Source: IDS-8 sp964607425
GTDB lineage: Bacteria; Pseudomonadota; Gammaproteobacteria; Steroidobacterales; Woeseiaceae
Direction: 5' to 3'
Assembly: GCA_964607425.1 (NCBI GenBank)
Contig: CAZSKQ010000005.1
Location: 1 to 64,000 of the forward strand
DNA length: 64,000 bases
Shown: positions 9,101 through 16,419 of the stretch, one piece after another
How the letters are laid out: every line of letters begins with the position of its first letter
How positions within the stretch are numbered: position 1 is the stretch's first letter
Made by a program: the position numbers and the translations under genes
The notes under the pieces: model-generated
What the model was told of the DNA's origin: nothing
Databases searched by the model: none
What the model saw: the letters and a program-made list of their open reading frames with translations, nothing else

Positions 9101-9868
9101 TTCTCCCGCGAGCTGGCCTACAGCGACGAGTCGGCCGCCGCGTCGCCACACATGCTAAGGGCGACCACGGCGGCGCTGGGAAGCCCGGCTGCCGCCGGAG
9201 GAGTGATCGCCTCCGTCGGCTCCCAGGCCATGGATGTCCTGCAGGCACTGGTCGACGGTCTCATCCTCGGCGTTGTGCGCTCCGACGCCTCCACGGCCGG
9301 TGTTACCCTCCAGGGGGTCGATTTGCTGCCAATGAGGCTCCACGACAACCACGTTGAATTCGAGCAAGTCGGGTTCTCGGCGTGGACGAATAGCTCGAAG
9401 CACGTCTATGTCAACATCCCGTGGTTCATCCAACAGTACAAGGACCTGGTCAACAGCAACACCCCTCCCGACGATGCGGTGAGGGCTGCGAGGGCGATGT
9501 CCGTGGCTGTCATGCGGCACGAGGACCAGCACGTCACTCAATTCAGGAATAATGGCGACCAGCCGCCGGCTACCTTCAAGGACATGATCGCTTTTGAAGC
9601 ACAAGCGTATGCTGCGGACATCGTCTGGATCCAAAGCCCGGCCGCCAAAACGTTCATGCTCAATGTCATTCGTACCAGCCAGGGAATTCTCACGCAACTC
9701 GAGAACAGCTTCCGCAGCACCAGGGACGAGTTCAATAACTGGAACAGCAACCTGTCCGATGAGGCGAGCCGCAAGGCCGCCATGATCCAGGCTTCTTTCC
9801 TGCCCGCAACGATTCGTGGCACGGCCAACTACGCCATCGGGGATTTGTACCAGACGAAGGCGCCGTAA
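6188..9868 (+). CDS. large uncharacterised protein with HhH-like N-terminus and HExxH metallopeptidase-like C-terminus
   Basis: A 1226-aa protein with no signal peptide or clear membrane helix. Residues about 20-140 carry repeated short helical motifs (LRDLGIETIFDLG, LRGISASKAKELESAL) resembling helix-hairpin-helix units. The centre (about 200-430) has a conserved-looking block HSLALAPGEATRVAVIDW, a glycine-rich stretch, then VANYNHMHALTVQYYEVVQVYRV. A beta-rich region follows, then a Gly/Ser linker at about 902-920. The tail has H1111-E-D-Q-H1115 (HExxH) and a downstream E1137 in FEAQAYA, the layout of gluzincin zinc peptidases and of DUF4157-like domains. I do not recognise a named whole-length family. 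It is flanked by tRNA-Pro and a convergent cyclase-like gene. Start ATG 6188 has no strong ribosome-binding site. Confidence 0.85.
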   Translation: MTRFADSVKGSSAELSVAQLLQQPISELLGVSPDATTQLRDLGIETIFDLGSSSLFARAASALAASRTGQGLLPSDVLDASSPAVPATALSDLPIKQLRGISASKAKELESALHVVTIRELALWPPRQLARRLVNIAAGGSDTDESEASAEALRPRLGEYPTERVYYDTLFMLGTGQGGNLAPFSQPLALDDLTDSAIGFGAPAVGALATYSQSWFAQGVTLGHMVHSLALAPGEATRVAVIDWARRTSATVAESIEEREELDNSMLHARAVSEVQNAVADEMQYGGSIATGWAKSTSSGSGLAGSVGGGIAGTIGEAAGVLGFGFGGSTASQESETNSEARSTSWSVGSRSVFAEMSQRVNDRTEQHSTSVRNRRASAVREVSQSEHEAVSTRIVANYNHMHALTVQYYEVVQVYRVAVQLHKFDRVLFLPFKLLDFSGTNAGKLVARFRSQLLAASLTRRAASLLLDDRGRIEVRGGIRVSLPLNVGAAVVSTNVSATMARMSATPVADTDSPAVATTSAGDGGTVRVTRTVVRPGPIAEVLPGDARLVAISFEDVGIARVRVDVAGVPAETNTFVVPSATDQIDFTSEILLRTVEGVHVARDASTQSQGSMVLRYESGGRQSIAVVPLSLGGGDRMQKVAFFAADAADRRAELHAHLQANRGYYTRAVLERLDSASLVLLLSGVSWQGKPLADQVEPHPIAVTGNFIVLKAPAEPRDPSGLAGNLSWADLMRDRGVDFAAQDARLVPIPTGGVFAEAVLGRSNSAEKLDITRFWNWQDSPIPLQPPEISPVSTGSRAIAEDLRPEQLGAPVLNLVTPAPTPDPAGLAAVLGAIANGNMFRDMSGLAGTQATAQAASAGTLTAATEAGRIASENFKAATTQATEMGKAAADMWKVMKQSGKGGSGGGGSGGGSSAGISGEGARINQGRDLDQRGVSGQAGAGDGSATRITETHPVFAAASHKEKPQIETFSRELAYSDESAAASPHMLRATTAALGSPAAAGGVIASVGSQAMDVLQALVDGLILGVVRSDASTAGVTLQGVDLLPMRLHDNHVEFEQVGFSAWTNSSKHVYVNIPWFIQQYKDLVNSNTPPDDAVRAARAMSVAVMRHEDQHVTQFRNNGDQPPATFKDMIAFEAQAYAADIVWIQSPAAKTFMLNVIRTSQGILTQLENSFRSTRDEFNNWNSNLSDEASRKAAMIQASFLPATIRGTANYAIGDLYQTKAP

Positions 9869-9978
9869 CCTCGTAAGCCGCATATCGCGCCCGTCGCTTG
9901 CTGCTGCCGAAACAGCTTCACGTGTTGAGGACCACCTGATCCGCCACCCGTAGCCGGGTTGCCCGGAGACGCACGCTT

Positions 9979-11265
9979 CTACACGGCTGGCTTCAGCTTG
10001 CGGTCCTCGATACCGAGCAGGATCGGCTCGGCCGTGTCGCGGTAGATGTTTACCTTGGCGTTGTACGCCGTGCGGGTGAGGCCGTGCTTGTCGGCTATCT
10101 TCAGTTTGCGGATGCTGAATTCGCCGCTCTCGAGCCGTTCACCGGTGAGGTAGCACTTGATCGCCGAGATGCGCTCGCCCGAGAGTTCGAGCCCGCTCAA
10201 TTTCGCAAGGTTGCCCTGCGCCCGCTGCAGGAAGGCGACGGCGTCAAGGTTGACTTGCGAATCGTCGTGGCCGCCGGGCCCCGGTGAGACCTTCGCCAGG
10301 AAGTCGCCGACGAGAATCTGTCCCGGCAGGGCTGCTTCGATCATCCGCGCCAGTTCGATCGTCACATCGCCCACGATGAAATCGTGGATCGTCGGGTTGA
10401 TCCCTTCCGACTGGTGGAATTCGTAGCAGCTGCCCACGTGAAAGCACGCCCGTAACCTGGGCACCGCTCGTGATATCGATTTGCTGCGGGCGAGTGCGTT
10501 GTCCGCCAGCACAATATGCATGAAGTGGTACAGGTTGACGTTTGCTTCAAGACCGTGATCGCGGTTCCAGACGTAAAAACCGTCCCCGCTGGACGAGCGC
10601 GCGAAGTTGATGCTGATGTCTTTCTCCAGCATCTTCGCGTGCGCTGAATTCAGCGAATACGAGAGGCTGTTCAGCTGGGTCATCTGCTCGAACGGCGTCA
10701 GCAGGCTGAAGCCCACGATATCGAACATCGTGACGGCGCGGCTCGCCACGTAATTGATGCCGTAGCGGCGGATCATCTTCTCGATGATCTGCGTCTCCAC
10801 GGGATGGCCGGTGAGGGCCTGCCGCAGCGGAATGAAGCGGGGCTCCACGTTCAGGAGCCGCGCGACCTTCTGCATCTGTGTCAACGTGAGCTGGCGCTCG
10901 CCCGAGATCAGCTCCGTGACGAAGTCCGCCGACAGGCGCTGCGCGGCCTGCGCATCCGACGCCGCTTCGGCGGTGTATTCCGCAATGGCATAGTGCGGGA
11001 CGACGAGTACCAGGAGGCCGTCATCGAGTGGCGACCAGCTCAGGATGCTGTTCTGGCCCAACGACCAGGCGGCATGCAGGCTGCGTTCCAGGTGCACGAG
11101 ATTGCTGCGCTGGCGCAGGCCCATTTCGTTGGCGAAACCGGCCAACTGATCCAGGTACGGCGAATAGTTGGCGATTCGCTGAATGCCGGACTGCGATAAT
11201 TCGTCGTATCCCATCTTGTTCTCGTTAGAGACAGGCCGGTTGAGCGGGCGTATCGCCTGTTTCAC
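9979..11265 (-). CDS. class III adenylate/guanylate cyclase-like protein
   Basis: A 428-aa cytosolic protein. The C-terminal half matches a class III nucleotidyl cyclase homology domain: AVTMFDIVGFSLLTPFEQM and SSGDGFYVW hold the two metal-binding aspartates (D182, D228 counted from the first codon), and VGDVTIELARMIEAALPGQI matches the later motif. In that motif the usual GDxVNxAAR asparagine is Ile303, while the arginine (R307) is kept, so activity may be altered. The N-terminal 170 residues are helical, without a recognised sensor. Start may be GTG 11265 or ATG 11214 (MGYDELSQ); neither has a good ribosome-binding site. Convergent with the 1226-aa gene, 110 bp away. Confidence 0.8.
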   Translation of the reverse strand: MKQAIRPLNRPVSNENKMGYDELSQSGIQRIANYSPYLDQLAGFANEMGLRQRSNLVHLERSLHAAWSLGQNSILSWSPLDDGLLVLVVPHYAIAEYTAEAASDAQAAQRLSADFVTELISGERQLTLTQMQKVARLLNVEPRFIPLRQALTGHPVETQIIEKMIRRYGINYVASRAVTMFDIVGFSLLTPFEQMTQLNSLSYSLNSAHAKMLEKDISINFARSSSGDGFYVWNRDHGLEANVNLYHFMHIVLADNALARSKSISRAVPRLRACFHVGSCYEFHQSEGINPTIHDFIVGDVTIELARMIEAALPGQILVGDFLAKVSPGPGGHDDSQVNLDAVAFLQRAQGNLAKLSGLELSGERISAIKCYLTGERLESGEFSIRKLKIADKHGLTRTAYNAKVNIYRDTAEPILLGIEDRKLKPAV

Positions 11266-11403
11266 GGGCTCGTCGGTTTTCCAAATTAATCAACTCTTTG
11301 CGGCAGCGCAAGAGGTATCGGCCAGCGGTGGCACCCGATTGGACGAAAAGCCGTGATTTACATAATAATCGCCGCCTCACTTGCGCGTCCCGGAGCCGCC
11401 GCC

Positions 11404-12393
11404 ATGGCCTTCGACTACCCGAGAATCGACGACGTCCGCCGCCTGGCGGTTACCTTGCGTCAATGGCTGGTCACGACGCCCGTGATGCGCTGCCCGAATC
11501 TCGAGCAGCGCCTCGGCCGTGACACGGCGATCACGGCCAAGCTCGAATTCCTGCAGCGGACCGGCACTTTCAAACCGCGCGGCGCGCTGTCCACGATACT
11601 GGGCCTCGATGCCGGGCAGCGGCGCGCCGGGGTCACGGCCGTGAGTGCCGGCAACCACGCCGTGGCGACCGCCTACGCCGCGCGCGTCCTCGGAACCAGT
11701 GCGAAGGTCGTGATGACCCGCAAAGCCAATCCCGCGCGCCTGGCGGCCAGCCGGCATTACGGTGCCGAGGTCGTGCTGGCCGACGATATCCACGAAGCGT
11801 TCGCTAAAGTAGACGATATCCGCGCCCGCGAAGGGCGGTACTTCGTGCACCCCTTCGAGGGCGAGGACGTGCTGCGGGGTACGGCCACGGTGGGGCTGGA
11901 AATCTGCGAGCAGGTAGGTGAGTTCGATACCTTGATCATTCCGATCGGTGGCGGCGGCCTGTGTGCCGGTATCGCGAGCCTGGTTCGGCAGCTGAAGCCG
12001 GACTGCGAAATCATCGGGGTGGAGCCGGAGGGCGCCGATTCCATGCACCGCAGCATGCAAAGCGGCCGTCCGGAAACACTGGAAGAAGTGCGAACGATCG
12101 CCGACAGCCTCGGCGCGCCGTTCGCCTTGCCGATGTCATTCGAGCTGTGCCGCGCGAACCTGGATCGGCTGGTGCTCGTTTCTGACGATGAGCTGCGGGC
12201 CGCCATGCGGCTGCTGTTCACCGATATGAAAATCGCGGTAGAGCCCGCGTGCGCGGCCAGCACCGCGGCACTGGCCGGGCCGTTGGCCTCGGATCTTGCC
12301 GGCAAGCATGTAGTGCTGGTGCTATGCGGCAGCAACACCGACTGGCCGACCTGGGAGCGCGAGGCCTGGCCGGAGCTTGCCCGTGCTGCTTGA
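11404..12393 (+). CDS. PLP-dependent threonine/serine dehydratase-like enzyme
   Basis: Fold-type II PLP enzyme of 329 aa. The PLP lysine is in GTFKPRGAL, the substrate loop is SAGNHAVATAYAA, and the phosphate-binding glycine loop is IPIGGGGLCAG. Such enzymes deaminate threonine or serine to 2-oxobutyrate or pyruvate; relatives include serine racemase and hydroxyaspartate dehydratase. The regulatory C-terminal ACT-like domain of biosynthetic IlvA is absent, so a catabolic or TdcB-like role is likelier. Start ATG 11404 (MAFDYPRID). It overlaps the next gene by 11 nt, which suggests an operon with the FAD-dependent dehydrogenase. Confidence 0.85.
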   Translation: MAFDYPRIDDVRRLAVTLRQWLVTTPVMRCPNLEQRLGRDTAITAKLEFLQRTGTFKPRGALSTILGLDAGQRRAGVTAVSAGNHAVATAYAARVLGTSAKVVMTRKANPARLAASRHYGAEVVLADDIHEAFAKVDDIRAREGRYFVHPFEGEDVLRGTATVGLEICEQVGEFDTLIIPIGGGGLCAGIASLVRQLKPDCEIIGVEPEGADSMHRSMQSGRPETLEEVRTIADSLGAPFALPMSFELCRANLDRLVLVSDDELRAAMRLLFTDMKIAVEPACAASTAALAGPLASDLAGKHVVLVLCGSNTDWPTWEREAWPELARAA

Positions 12394-13759
12394 GCGGCTG
12401 AAGTCGATCGTCGGCCCCGACGGCTGGGTGGACGACCCGCAGGCGCTGCAGCCGCACCTGACCGAATGGCGCGACCGCTACGTTGGCCGCACCCCGCTCA
12501 TGGTGGCTCCCGCCAACACAGGGGAAGTGAGCGAGGTCGTGAAAACATGCGCCGAAGCCGGTATCGGCATCGTCCCGCAGGGCGGTAATACCGGCCTGTG
12601 CGGAGGTGCGATGCCGGATGGTGAGATCCTGTTGTCGCTGAACCGCATGCGCGCAATCCGCTCGATTTCCCCAGGCGGCTACTCGATCGTTGCCGAAGCC
12701 GGGTGCATCCTGGCGGACGTGCAGGCCGCCGCCGCCAGGGTCGAGCGCCTGTTTCCGCTGAGCATCGCGGCGGAAGGCAGCTGTCGGATCGGCGGCAACC
12801 TGTCGACGAATGCGGGCGGTATCAACGTGCTGCGCTACGGCAACGCGCGCGAACAAGTGCTCGGGCTGGAAGTGGTGCTGGCCGACGGGCGCGTGTGGAA
12901 CGGTTTGCGGACCTTGCGCAAGGACACCGCGGGCTATGACCTGAAACAGCTTTTCATCGGCGCCGAGGGCACGCTGGGTGTCATTACCGCGGCGGCGCTG
13001 CGGCTCTATCCGCGCGTCCGCGACCTGCAAACAGCGCTGGTGGCGGTCTCGGGCGCACCGCAGGGGGTGGCCTTGCTGTCGCAGCTGCGCGATTCGGTGC
13101 CGGACCGGCTGCAGGCTTTCGAGCTCATCCAGGAGCGTGCGCTTGATTTCGTATTGCGGCACATCCCCGGAACGCGCAATCCGTTCGAGCGGCGCCATCC
13201 CTGTTATGTGCTGCTGGAGGTTTCGCGTACGCGGCGGGAGGAGCTGGAGAATGTGCTGGCGAACGCGCTGGAAGCATCGCTGGTAGCGGATGCCGTCATC
13301 GCCAAGAACGAAGGCGAGGCCGCGCAGTTGTGGCGGCTGCGGCATTCCATTTCCGAGGCCCAGAAACACGAAGGCGCCAGCCTGAAGCACGATGTTTCCG
13401 TACCCATCGATTGCATCGGCGACCTGATCGAAGCGGCGAGCGCTGCCGTCCTCGTCCGCATTCCGGAAGCACGCATCGTCGCGTTCGGACACGTCGGCGA
13501 CGGCAACGTGCACTTCAACGTGAGCCAGCCGCACGACTGGACGGGCGAACGCTTCCTTGCCGAGCGGGATGCCGTGGCAGCACTTGTGTACGATCTCGCG
13601 GTATCCTTCGGCGGCAGCATCAGTGCGGAGCACGGCATCGGACTGGCGCGGCGGGAAGATCTCAGGCGCTATCGGGGCGGCGTTGAACTCGAACTCATGC
13701 GCACGCTCAAGGCGGCGCTGGACCCCGCCAACATCATGAATCCGGGCAAGGTTCTCTGA
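12383..13759 (+). CDS. FAD-linked D-2-hydroxyacid dehydrogenase (D-2-hydroxyglutarate/D-lactate dehydrogenase family)
   Basis: A 458-aa flavoprotein. The PCMH-type FAD-binding half shows VPQGGNTGLCGGAMP and GGNLSTNAGGINVLRYGNAREQVLGLEVVLADG. The C-terminal half contains FGHVGDGNVHFNVS, a metal/substrate histidine motif, and ISAEHGIGLARRE, both typical of the GlcD/D2HGDH family. It would oxidise a D-2-hydroxyacid and pass electrons on, possibly through EtfAB, which is encoded in this window. GTG 12383 is chosen because GGAG at 12372-12375 is 7 nt upstream; a TTG six bases earlier lies too close to it. The precise substrate cannot be read. Confidence 0.88.
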   Translation: MLLERLKSIVGPDGWVDDPQALQPHLTEWRDRYVGRTPLMVAPANTGEVSEVVKTCAEAGIGIVPQGGNTGLCGGAMPDGEILLSLNRMRAIRSISPGGYSIVAEAGCILADVQAAAARVERLFPLSIAAEGSCRIGGNLSTNAGGINVLRYGNAREQVLGLEVVLADGRVWNGLRTLRKDTAGYDLKQLFIGAEGTLGVITAAALRLYPRVRDLQTALVAVSGAPQGVALLSQLRDSVPDRLQAFELIQERALDFVLRHIPGTRNPFERRHPCYVLLEVSRTRREELENVLANALEASLVADAVIAKNEGEAAQLWRLRHSISEAQKHEGASLKHDVSVPIDCIGDLIEAASAAVLVRIPEARIVAFGHVGDGNVHFNVSQPHDWTGERFLAERDAVAALVYDLAVSFGGSISAEHGIGLARREDLRRYRGGVELELMRTLKAALDPANIMNPGKVL

Positions 13760-13866
13760 GGACCGGGCCCGTCCCCGCGGCCCGCGTACTCGGGCCGCGA
13801 ATCACGTTAAACTCGGGAATTGGGAATCGAGGAGGCCCGCGGGACGCGTTTGTCACCGACGTTGAA

Positions 13867-16377
13867 ATGAACGCCACCCTGGACGACAGAATCGAGAAGA
13901 CCTTTATCGAGCAACTGGCGGTATTCGACAGCCGGGCGCGCGAGCAGGAGGACAATGCGACGCTCCTGAAGGATATCCATGCGGCCGTCACCGCGCTGCT
14001 GGCTGAAACCGGCGAGCGCGGCGATGATATCCGCGAGATCCTGCAGAAGCGTTACAACGGCGGCAAGCTGCGCCTCGAGACCTACCAGCTGGTGCGCAAC
14101 GTGCTGGACCGGGTGGTGATCGAGAGCATGGCAACGATGCCGGACGCCCTCGACGACGATGCCTTCAGCCGTACTACGGTCATCGAACCCGGGGAGCGGG
14201 ACGATGGCGGTTCGCACGATCGCCTGCAGGTCGGCTCCGTGCTCCGGGATCGTTTCCTGCTGCAGGAACGGGTTGCGGGCGGCAGCATGGGAGTCGTGTA
14301 CAAGGCACTCGACCGGCGCATCGCCGAAGCCGAAGGCGTCGATCCATGGGTTGCGATCAAGGTGCTGTCCCCGAAGCTGTCCCACAACGCACACGCGCTG
14401 CGGGCGCTGCAACAGGAGGCCGCGAAAGGACGCTGCCTGTCGCACCCCAACATCGTGCGGTTCATCGATCTCGACCGCGACGACGACATTTATTTCATCG
14501 TCATGGAGTGGCTGGAGGGTCGTTCCCTCGCCGCCATCCTGGATGAAGAGCGGCACCGCGAGCTGGACCTGGCGACGGCGCTCGATATCGTGCGCCAGGT
14601 CGGGGCCGCCCTTGACTACGCTCATCGCTGCGGAGTGATCCACGCCGACGTCAAACCGGCGAACGTCATGATCTTGCCGTCGGGCCAGGTGAAGCTCTTC
14701 GACTTCGGCATCGCCCGCATCAGGCAGAACCAGGCACAGGGCCAGAAGGATTTTGACCCCGGCGTGCTCGGCGCGGTCACACCCGCTTACTCGAGTATGC
14801 AGGTATTGACGGGCGAGGACCCGCAGCCGGCCGACGACGTGTTCTCGCTCGGCTGCCTGATGTACCGGCTGGTGGCCGGCCACCGCGTGTTCGGGCCGCG
14901 CAACGCCGCCGAAGCCGCGGAGCAGGGTATGGAGCCGCAGCGGCCGCAGGGGCTGTCCGACGATCACTGGCGGGCACTCAAAAAAGCGCTGGCATTCTCT
15001 CGTGTCGCGCGTTTCGCGACGCCGGCGGCGTTCCTCGAGGCGCTGGAGGCCGAGGAGGGCACGCCGCCGCCGGTGCAGCACGAGGAAATCCGGGTCGAGC
15101 CCAAGCTGCCCCTGCCGGAGACACGGCGCCGCTGGGGCCTTTTGGCGCTGCCGGCCCTGGTTGTCCTGGCCGCCGCCGTGCTGGTGATGCGGCCCGAGCT
15201 GCGCAGCCAGCTGTGGGCCTTCGCGCAGTCGAGCGTCGAACGGGCGCAGCAGTTGGCCAATACCGCGGAGCAGCCGGCGCGCGACGACGGGGCAGCCGCT
15301 GATCCATCCGCCGACGACGGGAGCGATCCGGCGGCGCCGCAAACTTCAACCGGGCCATCGAACGAAACGGCGCCCCCGTCGACGACGGAACCCACCCCGG
15401 GTACGGCGTTGCCGGAGACCGGGCGGCCGGACACGGCAGCGCCGCCAGCTGCGCAGCCGAATGTGCAAACGGCAGCCGGCGAGGCTCGTGGAGGGACGGA
15501 CACGCCCGCCGCGACAGAGCTGCCGCCCGTCACTGAGGATGCCGCCCCGACAAGCGAGCGCCAGTCGGAGGCTGCGAACGGTGATACGACTTTCGCCTTG
15601 CCGGCACCCGGCACCGAGGCCGGCGCCGCGGGGGTGCCGCCGGCGCTTACGGTGCCGCTGACCACCCGCGGTCCGCGTGCCGAGCTCGCTCTCGTGCTGC
15701 GGGAAGGCGGCAGTCCGGCCGTGGTCGAGCTGGTGCGCGAGAGCGGCACGCGCGAGCCGCTGTCGGTACTGATTGAAGAGGTCGGATTCAGCGGTAATCG
15801 ATCGCCCCTGACCAGTGGCCGCTACCGGATCTCCGAATCCGTGGTGCATTTCGACGCGGGACAGACCACGGCACAGCTTACGATTTCGATGTCCTCCGAC
15901 GACCTGCGCGAGGCGGACCGCCAGGCCACCCTGCTGCTGCGCAATGCCGAGAACTCCAGCTCGCGCCTCGCGTTTGTGAGCCTCACGCTGGAGGACGACG
16001 ACCAGCGTGCTTTCGAGGTCGACCTGCCGCCGGACACGCTGGGCTTCGCCGAGCAAACCGTCTACGTCAGCGAACGTAGCCCGGCGGTGCAGATTGACGT
16101 ACTGCGCTTCAATCCCGGCGACACCGAGCTCGAAGCGCGTTACACGATCGTCGGCGGCAGCGCCACCGAGGGCGAGGATTATTTCGTCCCGGGAGCGATG
16201 GGGCTTGTATTCGGGCCGGGACAGCGCTCCGCGCGCCTGTTGATACCGATCGTCCAGGACGCGCAGGTGGAGGGGGAGGAAACGTTCACGCTCGAGCTGA
16301 CGACGCCGCCTACCGGACCGTTGCCGAACGTGCACCGCCAGGTCACCGTGATCATCGGCGACGACGACGCATCCTGA
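13867..16377 (+). CDS. transmembrane Ser/Thr protein kinase with Calx-beta ectodomain
   Basis: An 836-aa Hanks-type kinase. An N-terminal helical region of about 115 residues precedes the kinase domain: glycine loop VAGGSMGVVYKA, catalytic lysine in VAIKVL, catalytic loop HADVKPANVM, and DFGIAR. The catalytic loop has HAD rather than HRD, so it is a non-RD kinase. A single membrane helix at about 424-443 (LLALPALVVLAAAVLVM) is followed by a Pro/Thr/Ala-rich spacer. Then come two Calx-beta-like repeats, the last containing GSATEGEDYF and VEGEETFTLEL. The expected topology is a cytoplasmic kinase with a periplasmic, perhaps calcium-binding, sensor. Its substrates are unknown. The gene stands between a dehydrogenase and lysAC. 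Confidence 0.88.
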   Translation: MNATLDDRIEKTFIEQLAVFDSRAREQEDNATLLKDIHAAVTALLAETGERGDDIREILQKRYNGGKLRLETYQLVRNVLDRVVIESMATMPDALDDDAFSRTTVIEPGERDDGGSHDRLQVGSVLRDRFLLQERVAGGSMGVVYKALDRRIAEAEGVDPWVAIKVLSPKLSHNAHALRALQQEAAKGRCLSHPNIVRFIDLDRDDDIYFIVMEWLEGRSLAAILDEERHRELDLATALDIVRQVGAALDYAHRCGVIHADVKPANVMILPSGQVKLFDFGIARIRQNQAQGQKDFDPGVLGAVTPAYSSMQVLTGEDPQPADDVFSLGCLMYRLVAGHRVFGPRNAAEAAEQGMEPQRPQGLSDDHWRALKKALAFSRVARFATPAAFLEALEAEEGTPPPVQHEEIRVEPKLPLPETRRRWGLLALPALVVLAAAVLVMRPELRSQLWAFAQSSVERAQQLANTAEQPARDDGAAADPSADDGSDPAAPQTSTGPSNETAPPSTTEPTPGTALPETGRPDTAAPPAAQPNVQTAAGEARGGTDTPAATELPPVTEDAAPTSERQSEAANGDTTFALPAPGTEAGAAGVPPALTVPLTTRGPRAELALVLREGGSPAVVELVRESGTREPLSVLIEEVGFSGNRSPLTSGRYRISESVVHFDAGQTTAQLTISMSSDDLREADRQATLLLRNAENSSSRLAFVSLTLEDDDQRAFEVDLPPDTLGFAEQTVYVSERSPAVQIDVLRFNPGDTELEARYTIVGGSATEGEDYFVPGAMGLVFGPGQRSARLLIPIVQDAQVEGEETFTLELTTPPTGPLPNVHRQVTVIIGDDDAS

Positions 16378-16419
16378 TCGAACCAACGATTTCGTGAATA
16401 GCCGGGATTAAAACCAACG

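Noticed and set aside
5940..11403. Possible integration of an island at tRNA-Pro with attachment-site duplication
   Set aside because: No repeat of the tRNA 3' end was found between 9869 and 11403 and no integrase gene is present.
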